The translations under genes were made by a program, and so were the position numbers. The notes under the pieces were generated by a model. It worked only from the letters and a program-made list of their open reading frames with translations. It did not search any database and was not told the DNA's origin. This document shows, in pieces, positions 1 through 8,783 of a stretch of 64,000 nt of DNA (positions within the stretch are counted from its first letter, which is position 1; the number at the start of each line of letters is the position of its first letter). The stretch is from Cupriavidus oxalaticus (GTDB lineage: Bacteria; Pseudomonadota; Gammaproteobacteria; Burkholderiales; Burkholderiaceae): NCBI RefSeq assembly GCF_004768545.1, contig NZ_CP038634.1:124001-188000 (forward strand). The letters are read 5' to 3'.

Positions 1-79
1 TTTGTCATAGCCCGGCGGGTGTCGGCGGCGCTACGGATGTCGTTGCTGGCCGTGTCGAGCGTCGCGACTGTGGCCGGTC

Positions 80-595
80 CTACGCGGACCGTGCCGGTTC
101 CTCCGGCGCGCGCGCGCCGGGGTCCGCCTCCATATGTACGCTGGCCAGGCCGGCGTTGAGCTGGTTCAGGAAATGGACCAGCGAAACCTTGTCGTCGAAG
201 CCGAAACTCGCCAGTGCCTGGCGGTAGAACTCATAGATCCTGGGTTGCAGGCCGTTCCAGAACTCCCGCCCCTTTGGCGTCAGCACAACCTTCTTGGCGC
301 GGCGGTCCACCGTGTCGGCCACACGCTGGACATGCTTTTCCCGCTCCAGCCGCTTGAGCACGCCATCGAGGCTTTGCCGGCTCACCACAAGGTATTCCGT
401 CAGCTCGGAGAACGACATGCCTTCCGATACCTGCGGCCGCGACAGCGCCCCCAGCACGGACCACTGCACGGTAGTGATGCCGAGCGACTTGCTGGTCTGC
501 CGGTCCAGCGTATTGCCGGCCTGGAACAGCCGGAAGAACAGCCGGTTATGGACGGATGCGTCGGACGGGTCGTACGTGGAATCTGGTTTGGTCAT
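80..595 (-). CDS. MarR-family transcriptional regulator
   Basis: A 171-residue MarR-type winged-helix protein, slightly longer than the usual 140-160. The helix-turn-helix region spans roughly residues 38-90, and the wing carries the family pattern D-R-R-x6-L-T at residues 97-106. The N-terminal and C-terminal helices would form the dimer interface. MarR proteins normally repress nearby transport or catabolic genes and are released by small phenolic ligands. Here the closest candidates are the small gene at 914 and the aromatic-acid transporter at 1397-2776. That regulatory link is inferred from position only. Family assignment is firm; the ligand is unknown. Confidence 0.9.
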   Translation of the reverse strand: MTKPDSTYDPSDASVHNRLFFRLFQAGNTLDRQTSKSLGITTVQWSVLGALSRPQVSEGMSFSELTEYLVVSRQSLDGVLKRLEREKHVQRVADTVDRRAKKVVLTPKGREFWNGLQPRIYEFYRQALASFGFDDKVSLVHFLNQLNAGLASVHMEADPGARAPEEPARSA

Positions 596-778
596 GGTGT
601 GGGTTGGACACTGGCGCGCCGTGCGCTTGCCATGGGTGTGCCTATTCTAAGGCGGCGGGGAGCACACACGTGCGCGGGGCGAAGGGTGGGGCGGCGCGGG
701 CCTGGTCCTACCTCAATCGGTCCGGATGTGTGTTGTCGTCCTCTTCTTCTGCATTTGCGCAAGGATCTTGATTATTAT

Positions 779-872
779 TTCTGCCGTTTGACAGGCAGAA
801 CCTGGCCTGGTATCGGATATTTCAGTAAATATGAGTAATGATATTGACGTATAGCCGGCGCATACCTAGTAT
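779..872 (+). promoter_or_regulatory. Promoter and hairpin/operator upstream of the 914 gene
   Basis: The 596-913 gap contains a perfect 7-bp inverted repeat (TTCTGCC at 779-785, GGCAGAA at 794-800) whose loop includes TTGACA. It is followed by a sigma70-like promoter: TTGACG at 844-849, a 17-bp spacer and TAGTAT at 867-872. Bases 834-856, covering this -35, recur in inverted orientation at 2877-2899 upstream of the transporter, with two mismatches. Nothing else was recognised in the gap. Confidence 0.5.
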
Positions 873-913
873 TCTTCGGACTCTTGCTACAAAGGCTCGC
901 TGGAACACAAGAC

Positions 914-1306
914 ATGGAAGTGGCACAAGCCGCGCGAACCCACCGGTCCACCCAACCGGAAATGGGCATCGCCGACATGCTCCATCGCATCCGCGCCGCG
1001 GCCCGGACCATCCCGGCCGAGGCAAGGCGCCAATGGCCCGGCGACGCCAATGCGGTGACACGCCGCCTCAGCCGACTGCTGTCGCTGGCCATGCGCCAGC
1101 AATCCGCGCTGGACATTGCGGTGATCCTGGGCAGTGCCGCCGAGCTTCGCTATTTCCCGGACGATGCGGCGCTGGAGCGGTGTACGCGCATGGTCGAGTC
1201 CCACGGTGGCAAGGCCATGCGTGCGGTCGTCTGGGCGGTCCGGCATCGCCGCGTGCGGGCCGGCGTAACTATTACCCGCCGTTTTATCGTCGACGCGGTC
1301 GACTGA
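914..1306 (+). CDS. Small protein of unknown function
   Basis: A 130-residue basic, mostly helical protein that I do not recognise. It has no signal peptide or obvious membrane segment. The stretch around residues 40-95 is rich in Leu, Ala and Arg and ends in a very basic tail. The ATG at 914 is chosen over an in-frame TTG at 884 because the predicted transcription start (about 879) would leave almost no leader for the TTG. It converges on the transporter gene with a hairpin terminator between them. A look-alike promoter precedes the transporter, so the two may be co-expressed. Codon use looks like its neighbours. Confidence 0.55.
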   Translation: MEVAQAARTHRSTQPEMGIADMLHRIRAAARTIPAEARRQWPGDANAVTRRLSRLLSLAMRQQSALDIAVILGSAAELRYFPDDAALERCTRMVESHGGKAMRAVVWAVRHRRVRAGVTITRRFIVDAVD

Positions 1307-1319
1307 CCTCAAAGAAGAA

Positions 1320-1347
1320 GCGGGCCCTGGCATTGTGCCGGGCCCGC
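1320..1347 (-). terminator. Intrinsic terminator between convergent genes
   Basis: An 8-bp perfect stem (GCGGGCCC at 1320-1327, GGGCCCGC at 1340-1347) with an inner GGCA/TGCC pairing. Read on the minus strand it is followed by a T-rich run, so it fits best as the terminator of the transporter at 1397-2776. It could also stop transcription from the 914 gene. Confidence 0.7.
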
Positions 1348-1396
1348 CCTCTATTTCCAGCGGCGCACCGTCGCGCCGCTCGCCAGCAAGACTTTC

Positions 1397-2776
1397 TCAG
1401 GTTCGCGCTTCAGCCACGCCCGGCACCACCGATGCCGGGGCCACGCTTGCCGCCGCATCGGCATGCTGCGCCGATGCCGACAGCCGATGGTTGATGCACG
1501 CCAGGGCCAGCGCACCCACGATCCCCGCGGCGCCGATGACCAGGAAGTTCTGCGCCAGCGGCAGCTGCAGCGAAACGATCAGCCCGATCAGCACCGGCGC
1601 CGCGATGGCGCCGAGCCGTCCGATGCCCGAGGCCATGCCTACGCCGGTCGAACGGATCGACACCGGATAGAACTGGCCGCTATATGCATAGGCGACGATT
1701 TGCGCGCCGGTAGTGCAGGCACCCACCGCGCCGATCAGCAGGTAGAGCATCTCGGTCGAGGTCTTGAACGTCATCAGGTACAGGAACCCGCCGCCCAGCA
1801 GGTACATCACCACCAGCACCCACTTGATATGGAACCGGTCGGCCAGCCAGCCGCCGCCGATCGCACCGACCACCGCGCCCACGTTCAGCGCGATCACGAA
1901 GCTGAGCGCCGAGCCCAGGCTGTAGCCCGACATCGCCATCAGCTTGGTCAGCCAGGTGCTGAGCGCATAGACCATGAACAGGCCGGTGAAGAAGGCGATC
2001 CAGAACATGACCGTGCTGAAGCCGCGCCCGTCCTGGAACAGGCGGGCCACCGGCACACCGGTGGCGCGGTCCTGCTGCGGTACGCGGAAGGTAGCGCCGG
2101 CATCCAGACGCAGTTGCGGGTCGATGCGCTGCGCGAGGGTGCGCAGGTCCTTTTCGTTCTGGCGCGACACCAGGAACGACAGCGACTCCGGCATCGTCTT
2201 CAGGATGAACGGGATCAGGAGCACCGGCACGCCGGCCGCGAAGAACACGATCTGCCAGCCAAATCCGGCAATGAACTGCTTGCCGATCACCGCGGCCAGG
2301 ATGCCGCCGATGGCGTAGCCGGAGAACATCACCGTGGTCATGAAGCTGCGGATCCTGCGCGGCGAGTATTCCGTCATCTGCGCGACGATATTCGGCATGA
2401 CGCCGCCGATGCCAAGGCCGGCGATAAACCGCATCACGCTGAACGTGACCGGATCGCTGGTCAGGCCTGCGGCCGCGGTGAACACGCTGAACAGGAACAC
2501 GCACAGCGAGATCGTCCAGCGCCGGCCGATCCGGTCTGACAGGGCGCCCAGGAAGATGGCGCCGAACATCATGCCGAACAGCGCCGAGCTCGCCATGAAG
2601 CCGGCCGTCGACGCGGTGACGCCCATCTCCTTCATGATCGAAGGCAACGCGGCACCCGCAACGGCGATGTCATAGCCGTCGATGATGATCACCAGCAGGC
2701 ACCAGGCCAGGACGCGCGCATGGAATCGGTTAAAGCGGGCGTTGTCGGCCAGCTTTTGTACATCAATGTGCTGCAT
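1397..2776 (-). CDS. MFS transporter, aromatic acid:H+ symporter family
   Basis: A 459-residue, 12-helix major facilitator. The first helix carries the D-G-Y-D motif (near residue 33) typical of aromatic acid:H+ symporters such as PcaK and BenK. The loop after helix 2 has the MFS signature L-S-D-R-I-G-R-R. Members import benzoate, hydroxybenzoates, protocatechuate or related acids across the inner membrane. The start is set by the first ATG after a sigma70-like promoter at 2861-2889. No catabolic genes for an aromatic compound lie beside it, so the substrate is open. The MarR gene at 80-595 is a plausible regulator. Confidence 0.88.
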   Translation of the reverse strand: MQHIDVQKLADNARFNRFHARVLAWCLLVIIIDGYDIAVAGAALPSIMKEMGVTASTAGFMASSALFGMMFGAIFLGALSDRIGRRWTISLCVFLFSVFTAAAGLTSDPVTFSVMRFIAGLGIGGVMPNIVAQMTEYSPRRIRSFMTTVMFSGYAIGGILAAVIGKQFIAGFGWQIVFFAAGVPVLLIPFILKTMPESLSFLVSRQNEKDLRTLAQRIDPQLRLDAGATFRVPQQDRATGVPVARLFQDGRGFSTVMFWIAFFTGLFMVYALSTWLTKLMAMSGYSLGSALSFVIALNVGAVVGAIGGGWLADRFHIKWVLVVMYLLGGGFLYLMTFKTSTEMLYLLIGAVGACTTGAQIVAYAYSGQFYPVSIRSTGVGMASGIGRLGAIAAPVLIGLIVSLQLPLAQNFLVIGAAGIVGALALACINHRLSASAQHADAAASVAPASVVPGVAEART

Positions 2777-2860
2777 TGTATGTCTCCTTCACCAATCTTC
2801 TTTTGAATGCTCAACAAGCGGCGAGGGCCTTGAAGCCGGCTCCCGGCCTGGGCTGGACGG

Positions 2861-2899
2861 AATATGGTTGAAGCGAGGTTATACGTCAAGATCATTACT
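2861..2899 (-). promoter_or_regulatory. Promoter of the aromatic-acid transporter
   Basis: On the minus strand: TTGACG (complement of 2884-2889), a 17-bp spacer and CATATT (complement of 2861-2866), giving a start near 2855. The 23 bp at 2877-2899 are an inverted near-copy of 834-856, differing at two positions. The rest of the 2777-3125 gap is AT-rich near 2900-2990 and holds no gene I can support. Confidence 0.5.
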
Positions 2900-3125
2900 T
2901 ATATATAGACGAAAACCTAGGGTAATTCCGGTAAAAAAGTGCGGAATTGTCGGTTATTCGGTCAATAAGTTGATTTATCAAGGTATGCGGGTGGACGCCA
3001 ATAGGTCCGGTCGCCGATTGATGCAATGCGCGCACCTGCAAGGGCCCGGCGCGCAGCGCTGAAAGCCGGGACGCGCGGCTGGCCTGGATCGCCTGATGGC
3101 CTGCGTCCCGCACCCGTCACGGCAT

Positions 3126-3650
3126 TCAGGCCAGCGTACTGAGCCGTGCCTGCAGCCGCCCGCGCGTGATCGCGCCGATCTGCGCCAGCGCCTCGTCCAG
3201 CTCCAGCTGCGTGCTGCGGTCGATACGGCGTTCCAGCGCGGCGAAGATGCCGTCGCGCGTGTAGTGCCGCACGCAGATGATGAACGGAAAGCCGTGCCGC
3301 GCGTGGTAAGCGGCATTCATGCGGTCGAGCGTGGCTTCCTGCTGCGCCGACATCGCGTCCAGCCCCGCGCTCTTCTGCTCGGCATTGGAATCCGCCGTCA
3401 TGGTGCCGGAGCGGATATTGCCGGCGGACAGCATCGGGTGCAGGTTCAGGAAATCGCACTGGGCTTTCGCATCCAGCTTGCGGATGACATCCATCATCGC
3501 ATCGTGCAGCGCGCTGGCCGAGGCAAAGGGCCGCTGCGCCCAGGCGCGTTCGGCGGCCAGCGGAAAATGTTCGAACACACTGCCGAACGCTTGCGTAAAG
3601 CCGGACTGGTCCAGCGCATTGACCGGCGCCAGATCGAGTGACTGTGACAT
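3126..3650 (-). CDS. uraD: 2-oxo-4-hydroxy-4-carboxy-5-ureidoimidazoline (OHCU) decarboxylase
   Basis: A 174-residue protein matching the OHCU decarboxylase family, which turns the product of hydroxyisourate hydrolase into S-allantoin in urate breakdown. Family landmarks visible: L-N-L-H-P near residue 75 (H-P region), the E-Q-K-S-A-G-L motif around residue 95 and the R-H-G-F-P-F-I substrate loop around residue 120. The start at 3650 is the ATG preceding the conserved N-terminal helix; an upstream in-frame extension looks non-coding. The two uraH genes lie 2.8-3.7 kb away across a LysR gene and an MFS gene, so the locus looks like one urate-utilisation cluster. Confidence 0.9.
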   Translation of the reverse strand: MSQSLDLAPVNALDQSGFTQAFGSVFEHFPLAAERAWAQRPFASASALHDAMMDVIRKLDAKAQCDFLNLHPMLSAGNIRSGTMTADSNAEQKSAGLDAMSAQQEATLDRMNAAYHARHGFPFIICVRHYTRDGIFAALERRIDRSTQLELDEALAQIGAITRGRLQARLSTLA

Positions 3651-3780
3651 GGACTGCTCTCCCGTAAGGCCCGCCGCAGTGGGCCGGGCATGGAAACCGA
3701 ATACGGGCCGAGTATAGAAAGCAGGCATGGCCGCGGCGAGGGGCCCGGCCGTATAGGACGCATAACAGAATCCGATACCG

Positions 3781-4737
3781 CTAGGCGCGTCCGGCAGCGC
3801 CCAGGTCACGCAGGTCACGCAGCGCCTGCGACGCCGCCGTCAGCATGCCGCGCAGCCACGCATGCGCGGCCGAGCGGTGGCGCGCGGGATGCCACAGCTG
3901 GTAGAAGCGCATGAACGGGAACTCGATCGGCGGCCTGAGCACCGCCACCGGCACGTGCTGCGCGTGATAGTTGGCAAAGTGGCGGCCCGTGGTCAGGATC
4001 AGGTCAGTATCCGGGATCAGGCTCGGCGCGAGGTTGAAGTAGGGGCAGCTCACGCGGTTGTCGCGGTGCACGCGCATTGTGCTCAGGCCCGTGTCGACCA
4101 GCCCGCGCTGGTCGCGCGAGTAGGGCGTGGGCACGATATGCGCAGCGCCCAGGTAGGCCTGCGCGGTGAACTTGCCCGGCTGGTTATGCACGCTGTCCCG
4201 CGCCACCATGCAGACCACTTCGTCTTCCAGCAATACCGACAGGTGCAGGTGTTCCGGCGGATTAGGCCAGTTGCCGATCACGATATCGATGGCGCCCTCG
4301 GACAGCGCCTGCTCATAGTCGAAAGTGGCGGTCAGCGGAATCGCCGCGAGCCGCGCGTGCGGCGCCACGCGGCGGAACTCCCGCACCACGTGGGCAAAGA
4401 ACGGCGGCGCGAGGTAGTCCGGCATGGCTACGGTAAAGCTCTGCTCGGTGGTGGCGGGGTCGAAGCGGTCGTCCGACACCAGCAGGTTGTCCAGCGCGCT
4501 CAGCGCCGCCTGCGCGTTGCGGGCGATCTGCAGGGCGCGCTCGGTCGGCACCATCACGTTCTTCTCACGCGTGAGCAGCGGGTCGTTGAAGATTGCGCGC
4601 AGCCGCTTGAGCGCCGAGCTGATGGCCGGCTGCGACTGGTTCAGGCGGATGGCGGTGCGCGAGACGCTCTGCTCGGCAATCAGGATGCACAGCACGCGCA
4701 GCAGGTAGGTATCAAAGGGGTCGTCGGCGCGGATCAT
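3781..4737 (-). CDS. LysR-family regulator of the urate/MFS locus
   Basis: A 318-residue LysR-type regulator. The N-terminal winged helix spans residues 8-65, including the typical A-x-x-L-x2-S-Q-P-A-x-S pattern here read as R-L-N-Q-S-Q-P-A-I-S. The rest is the periplasmic-binding-like effector domain. The start is the ATG at 4737. The frame stays open far upstream antisense to the MFS gene, but that extension is low-complexity shadow sequence. It is divergent from the MFS/uraH genes, the classic LysR arrangement, and a palindrome at 5011-5023 could be its site. The effector is presumably a purine-derived compound (inference). Confidence 0.9.
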   Translation of the reverse strand: MIRADDPFDTYLLRVLCILIAEQSVSRTAIRLNQSQPAISSALKRLRAIFNDPLLTREKNVMVPTERALQIARNAQAALSALDNLLVSDDRFDPATTEQSFTVAMPDYLAPPFFAHVVREFRRVAPHARLAAIPLTATFDYEQALSEGAIDIVIGNWPNPPEHLHLSVLLEDEVVCMVARDSVHNQPGKFTAQAYLGAAHIVPTPYSRDQRGLVDTGLSTMRVHRDNRVSCPYFNLAPSLIPDTDLILTTGRHFANYHAQHVPVAVLRPPIEFPFMRFYQLWHPARHRSAAHAWLRGMLTAASQALRDLRDLGAAGRA

Positions 4738-5010
4738 GCGGAGTCTCGGGCGTTCTGGTCGGTAAGTAGGCGTGGGCAGCCGGCGGCGCAACCGTCGCAT
4801 GTTACGTGCTGCCCATGGCGGCTTTGTAGCCTTTTGCGCACCGCACGGCAACGCGGTCGAACCCGCACGCGGGCGGGAGTGCTGCCCACCGGTGCCCCGC
4901 GCAGGGTGGCAAAGCCGGCGCCCTAGGGTAATCCATAGGTCTGCCAAGGGACCCGACAAATGACCGGAAACCCGCGCCAGGCAAGGCTTTCCGGGCCATA
5001 TCCAAGCTGA

Positions 5011-5063
5011 TATAGGGCCTATACCAGCCCCCCCGTTCCGCATTCCGGGCCCGTTCCTATACT
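5011..5063 (+). promoter_or_regulatory. Putative LysR operator and promoter of the MFS-uraH operon
   Basis: The 411-bp divergent gap (4738-5148) contains TATAGG/CCTATA around a single central G (5011-5023), a T-Nx-A dyad of the LysR type. About 35 bp downstream is a -10-like TATACT at 5058-5063 with no good -35. The dyad would sit near -52, where LysR proteins activate. Nothing else was identified in the gap. Confidence 0.45.
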
Positions 5064-5148
5064 TGCACCCAATCCAGACGGAAGGCCGACGCCGCAGCAT
5101 CCCCGCGGCAGCGGCCGCACCACACAAACCGACAAGACAGGAGACTCC

Positions 5149-6489
5149 ATGTCCATTACAAAACAGGGCGTTCCGCTGTTCGCCGGCACGGCGGACGATG
5201 CGGAAGCCAGCGTCTTCCGCAAGGTGTCGTGGCGCCTGCTGCCATTTCTTGGCGTGCTGTGGGTGCTGGCGTGGCTGGACCGCGTCAACATCGGCTTCGC
5301 CAAGCTGCAGATGCTGGATTCGCTGCGATTCAGCGAAGCGGTGTATGGCCTGGGCGCCGGCATCTTCTTCCTCGGGTATTTCTTCTTCGAAGTGCCGTCG
5401 AACATGCTGCTGCAGAAGATCGGCGCCAAGAAGACCATCATGCGCATCACCATCTGCTGGGGCGTGATCTGCATGCTGCAGACCTATGTCACCACGCCAA
5501 CGCAGTTCTATATCCTGCGCTTCCTGCTGGGGGCGTTCGAGGCGGGCTTCTATCCCGGCGTGATCCTCTACCTGACCTACTGGTATCCGTCCGAGCGGCG
5601 CGCCCGCGCCTTCGGCACCTTCATGTCGGCATCGGCCATCGCTGGTGTGCTCGGCGGCCCGCTGGCCGGCTGGATCATGACCTCGATGGGCGGCGTGCAC
5701 GGCATGCATGGCTGGCAATGGCTGTTTATCCTCGAAGGCATCCCGTCCGTGCTGGCCGGCATCTTTGCGTGGTTCTACATGACCGACAAGCCGGAGCAGG
5801 CCAGCTGGCTGAGCGACCACGAGAAGCGCGTGGTGCTCGATGCCCTGAAGCGCGACAACGCCGCCATGGGCGAGCGTGGGCACGACTGGCGCACGCTGTT
5901 CACCAACCGCAAGGTGTGGCTGCTGATCGCCATCTTCTTCTGCCTGCTGTGCGCCAATTCCACGCTGACCTTCTGGATCCCGACCATCATCAAGGAAGTG
6001 GGCTTCACCACGCCCATGGCGGTGGGCTGGATCGCGGCGGTGGCCTACCTCTGCGGCGCGATCGGCATGATCGCCAACGGCGCCCACTCCGACCGCCGCA
6101 ACGAGGTGCGCTGGCACTTCAGCGGCGCCGCGCTGACCGGCGGGGCAGCGATGGCCGTGCTGGCCGTGATGCTGGGCGCGCAGGCGCTGTCGCCGGTGAT
6201 CACCTTGCTGGCCATGACCGCCGCGCTGGTCGGCACCATGAGCGCCATCCCCGTGTTCTGGCAACTGCCCAACCGCTACCTGGCGGGCAGCGCCGCCGCG
6301 GTGGGCGTGGCCCTGATCAACTCCGTCTCTAACCTCGCCGGCTTTGGCGCGCCCTATGTGATGGGCCTGATCAAGACCGCGACCGGCACGGTCAGCAGCG
6401 GCCTGTACCTGGTGGCCGCCATCGAAATCCTGGCTGCGGTGCTGGTTGTGTTCGGCATCCGCCGTCTCCATCACAAGCGCGAGGCCTGA
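5149..6489 (+). CDS. MFS transporter, anion:cation symporter family
   Basis: A 446-residue, 12-helix transporter. The D-R-V-N-I-G-F-A motif in helix 1 (around residues 44-51) and the F-F-E-V-P-S-N segment in helix 2 are typical of the ACS family (tartrate, phthalate, 4-hydroxyphenylacetate and allantoate permeases). A ribosome binding site (GACAGGAGAC) precedes the ATG. It runs straight into a Tat-exported hydroxyisourate hydrolase one base later, then a second uraH, so it probably imports urate, hydroxyisourate breakdown products or allantoin-like anions. That substrate is inferred from neighbours. Confidence 0.85.
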   Translation: MSITKQGVPLFAGTADDAEASVFRKVSWRLLPFLGVLWVLAWLDRVNIGFAKLQMLDSLRFSEAVYGLGAGIFFLGYFFFEVPSNMLLQKIGAKKTIMRITICWGVICMLQTYVTTPTQFYILRFLLGAFEAGFYPGVILYLTYWYPSERRARAFGTFMSASAIAGVLGGPLAGWIMTSMGGVHGMHGWQWLFILEGIPSVLAGIFAWFYMTDKPEQASWLSDHEKRVVLDALKRDNAAMGERGHDWRTLFTNRKVWLLIAIFFCLLCANSTLTFWIPTIIKEVGFTTPMAVGWIAAVAYLCGAIGMIANGAHSDRRNEVRWHFSGAALTGGAAMAVLAVMLGAQALSPVITLLAMTAALVGTMSAIPVFWQLPNRYLAGSAAAVGVALINSVSNLAGFGAPYVMGLIKTATGTVSSGLYLVAAIEILAAVLVVFGIRRLHHKREA

Positions 6490-6490
6490 C

Positions 6491-7012
6491 ATGCACGACG
6501 ATCACGATCCCGGCTTCAATGCCGCCCGCCGCCGCTTTGGCCTGCAATCGATCACGCTGGGAGGCAGTGCGCTGCTGGCCGGCAACGCACTGGCCACCGG
6601 CCCGGCAACGGCGCCCGCACCCAACCAGACCGCGGGCCCGGTGCAGCAGGGCGGCCTCGGCCCCCGGCTGACCATGCACGCGCTCGACACCTGGCACGGC
6701 ACGCCCGCCTCCGGCATGCGCGTGGACATGTACCGCGTCGAGAACGGACAGCCACGCCTGCTGCAGACGGTGACGCTCGCCGCCAACGGCCGCAGCGAAC
6801 CGCCGTTGCTGCTCGGCGATGCCTACCGCACCGGCACCTACGAACTGGTGCTGCACGTGGACGAGTATTTCGCGGCCCGCAAGGCCAGCCTGCCGCAGCC
6901 GCTGTTCCTGTCGAAGATCCCGCTGCGCCTGCGCGTGACCGACGCCAGCCAGCGCATCCACCTGCCCGTGCTGTTCGGGCCGTGGAGTTACAACTACTAC
7001 CGCGGCAGCTGA
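6491..7012 (+). CDS. uraH: Exported (Tat) 5-hydroxyisourate hydrolase
   Basis: A 173-residue protein: a twin-arginine-type leader (A-R-R-R-F-G-L-Q-S near residue 12, hydrophobic to A-L-A about residue 37) followed by a transthyretin-like domain. Conserved hydroxyisourate hydrolase elements are present: H-A-L-D-T at the start of the domain, a central R and the C-terminal Y-R-G-S tetrapeptide. It hydrolyses 5-hydroxyisourate to OHCU, here probably in the periplasm. The start at 6491 places the Tat motif at the N-terminus; a longer in-frame start at 6446 would bury it and overlap the MFS gene. It is followed 27 bases later by a leaderless paralogue. Confidence 0.88.
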   Translation: MHDDHDPGFNAARRRFGLQSITLGGSALLAGNALATGPATAPAPNQTAGPVQQGGLGPRLTMHALDTWHGTPASGMRVDMYRVENGQPRLLQTVTLAANGRSEPPLLLGDAYRTGTYELVLHVDEYFAARKASLPQPLFLSKIPLRLRVTDASQRIHLPVLFGPWSYNYYRGS

Positions 7013-7039
7013 TGCCGTCGCACTGAAAGGAGACAGACC

Positions 7040-7375
7040 ATGGCAGGCATCAGCACCCACGTGCTCGACGTATCGCTCGGCAAGCCGATTGCCGGCATGC
7101 ACATCGAACTGTTCGACGTCGGCACGCAGCCCCCGAAACTGATCGCAAAGGCGCGCACCAACAACGACGGCCGCACTGACTCGCCCATGCTGCCCGCCGC
7201 CCAGGCCCGCACCGGCGACTTCGAGCTGCGTTTCTGGGTGGCGGACTATTTCAAGACGCCGGACACGTTCGCCGACATCGTGCCCGTGCGCTTCACCATC
7301 GCGGACGCCGCGCAGCACTACCACGTGCCGCTGCTGTGCTCGCCGTGGAGCTTCGGCACCTACCGGGGCAGCTGA
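7040..7375 (+). CDS. uraH: Cytoplasmic 5-hydroxyisourate hydrolase
   Basis: A 111-residue leaderless transthyretin-like hydrolase with the family hallmarks: T-H-V-L-D near the N-terminus, G-R-T-D-S (residues 48-52) and C-terminal Y-R-G-S. It has the standard length. A strong site (GAAAGGAG) precedes the ATG. It catalyses the same reaction as the exported paralogue directly upstream, but in the cytosol, feeding UraD. No urate oxidase (pucL, hpxO or hpyO) is visible in the window, so the first step must be encoded elsewhere or supplied from outside. Confidence 0.93.
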   Translation: MAGISTHVLDVSLGKPIAGMHIELFDVGTQPPKLIAKARTNNDGRTDSPMLPAAQARTGDFELRFWVADYFKTPDTFADIVPVRFTIADAAQHYHVPLLCSPWSFGTYRGS

Positions 7376-7383
7376 AGCGCAAG

Positions 7384-8772
7384 CTACTGCGTGCCCGTCA
7401 GCACCGCATGGGAGGTGGTCGGCGGCGCGTTGCCCTCGACCACCAGCAGCGTGGCGGCGTCGGGCTGCTTCCCGGACAAGGCGGGCACCACCTCGCGCAA
7501 CGGCCCGATGGCCGTGCCATTGGCGGCGCCTGCGGCATTGGTCCTGAAGCTTGCAACGGGCGTCCGGTGGCCGGACACGTAGACGTCGTAGACAGTCTGC
7601 GGCTTGAGCTGGAACAGGAACACTTCCAGCGCATCGACCAGGCCGAGGTTGCGTGCCACGACGAAGCCGCGCCCCGAGCCGGCGGTAGCCTTGAGCGGAA
7701 TGTTGATGGGATCGCTGTTTGCCCGCGGCGTGAGGTTTGCCTTGCCATCGCCGGCCGGCACGGCGTTGGAGACATAGACCAGGGCCTGCGGTGCCTGTCC
7801 CACCGGGGTGCGGGCGATGACGCGCTGGGTGGCGGTGTCGATCACGTCGACGCCGTCGCCGTTTTCCAGGCCGACATACATGCGGCTGCCGTCATCGGAC
7901 GGCCAGATGCCATGCGGCAGCGCGCCGACGGGGATGGTCGCGACGAGGCGCGGCTCGGCGTCGGTGGTGTAGACCTTGACCGCATTCTCGCCGCCGACCG
8001 TCACGTAGGCGAGCGTGCCGCGCGCGGTCCTGGCGAAGCCGAGATGGTTGGTGATAAAGCCGGTATCGAACACGCCCCTGACGCTGAGGTTTTTCGTGTC
8101 GATGCGGGTGACCTTGCCCACGTCCTTGTGCGTCATCCACACTTCGCTGAAGTCCGGGGTGAACTGCAGGAAGGGCGAAAACGGGCTGGCGACCGGAATG
8201 CGCTTGACCACCTGGTGCGTGGCGACGTCGATCACATCGACCTCGGGCGTAAAGCTGGACACGGCAAAGGCGAGCTTGCCGTCGGGATGGAACAGCACCA
8301 TGCCGGGCCCCGGTGCGGTCGGGATGCGGCGGATCTCCTTGTAGCTGGCCGGGTCGATCACCGAGATATAGTCCTCGCCGCGCACGACCACCCACGCTTC
8401 CTTGCCGTCGGCGGTAAAGAAGCCCTCGTGCGGCGAGCGGCCGATATAGGCAACGCCCTTGACCCGGTTCGTGGCGGTATCGATGAACGTTGCCGAGTTC
8501 GAGCCGTTGGAGACGACAAGCAGCGTCTTGTGATCCGGCGAGAAGCCCAGGCCATGCACGTTGATCTCGCCCTTGTAGAGCGGCGAAAGGATATCGGGCC
8601 GCGCGTTGCCAAGGCGGATCTGGCCGAGCAGCGTATTGGTGGCAGGGTTGATGACCGACACGGTGTTGCTGTTCTGGTCCGCCGTGTAGACGCGGTCGCT
8701 GGCGGCCGGTGCCGCGGCGGCAAGCGACGACGCCGTGGCCAGGACCAGCGCAAGCTGCGAGGTCTGCTTCAT
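7384..8772 (-). CDS. Secreted YVTN/YncE-type beta-propeller protein
   Basis: A 462-residue protein with a Sec signal peptide (cleavage near A-P-A, about residue 24). It then has repeated ~40-residue blades of the type V-S-V-I-D-x-A-T-N-x-V-x-x-x-I, as in YncE and surface-layer YVTN propellers. At least seven blades can be counted to about residue 330. The last ~120 residues form a separate beta-rich domain. An AAGGAAG site precedes the ATG and it lies 11 bases after the DUF305 gene, so they form an operon. Such propellers bind partners in the periplasm; no specific substrate can be given. It converges tightly on uraH. Confidence 0.82.
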   Translation of the reverse strand: MKQTSQLALVLATASSLAAAAPAASDRVYTADQNSNTVSVINPATNTLLGQIRLGNARPDILSPLYKGEINVHGLGFSPDHKTLLVVSNGSNSATFIDTATNRVKGVAYIGRSPHEGFFTADGKEAWVVVRGEDYISVIDPASYKEIRRIPTAPGPGMVLFHPDGKLAFAVSSFTPEVDVIDVATHQVVKRIPVASPFSPFLQFTPDFSEVWMTHKDVGKVTRIDTKNLSVRGVFDTGFITNHLGFARTARGTLAYVTVGGENAVKVYTTDAEPRLVATIPVGALPHGIWPSDDGSRMYVGLENGDGVDVIDTATQRVIARTPVGQAPQALVYVSNAVPAGDGKANLTPRANSDPINIPLKATAGSGRGFVVARNLGLVDALEVFLFQLKPQTVYDVYVSGHRTPVASFRTNAAGAANGTAIGPLREVVPALSGKQPDAATLLVVEGNAPPTTSHAVLTGTQ

Positions 8773-8783
8773 GTGGGCTTCCT

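Noticed and set aside
3781..6492. A 903-codon minus-strand frame spanning the LysR gene and the opposite strand of the MFS gene
   Set aside because: Only the 957 bases up to the ATG at 4737 have LysR features; the rest is Gly/His/Arg-rich antisense sequence of a clear MFS gene, a common high-GC artefact.
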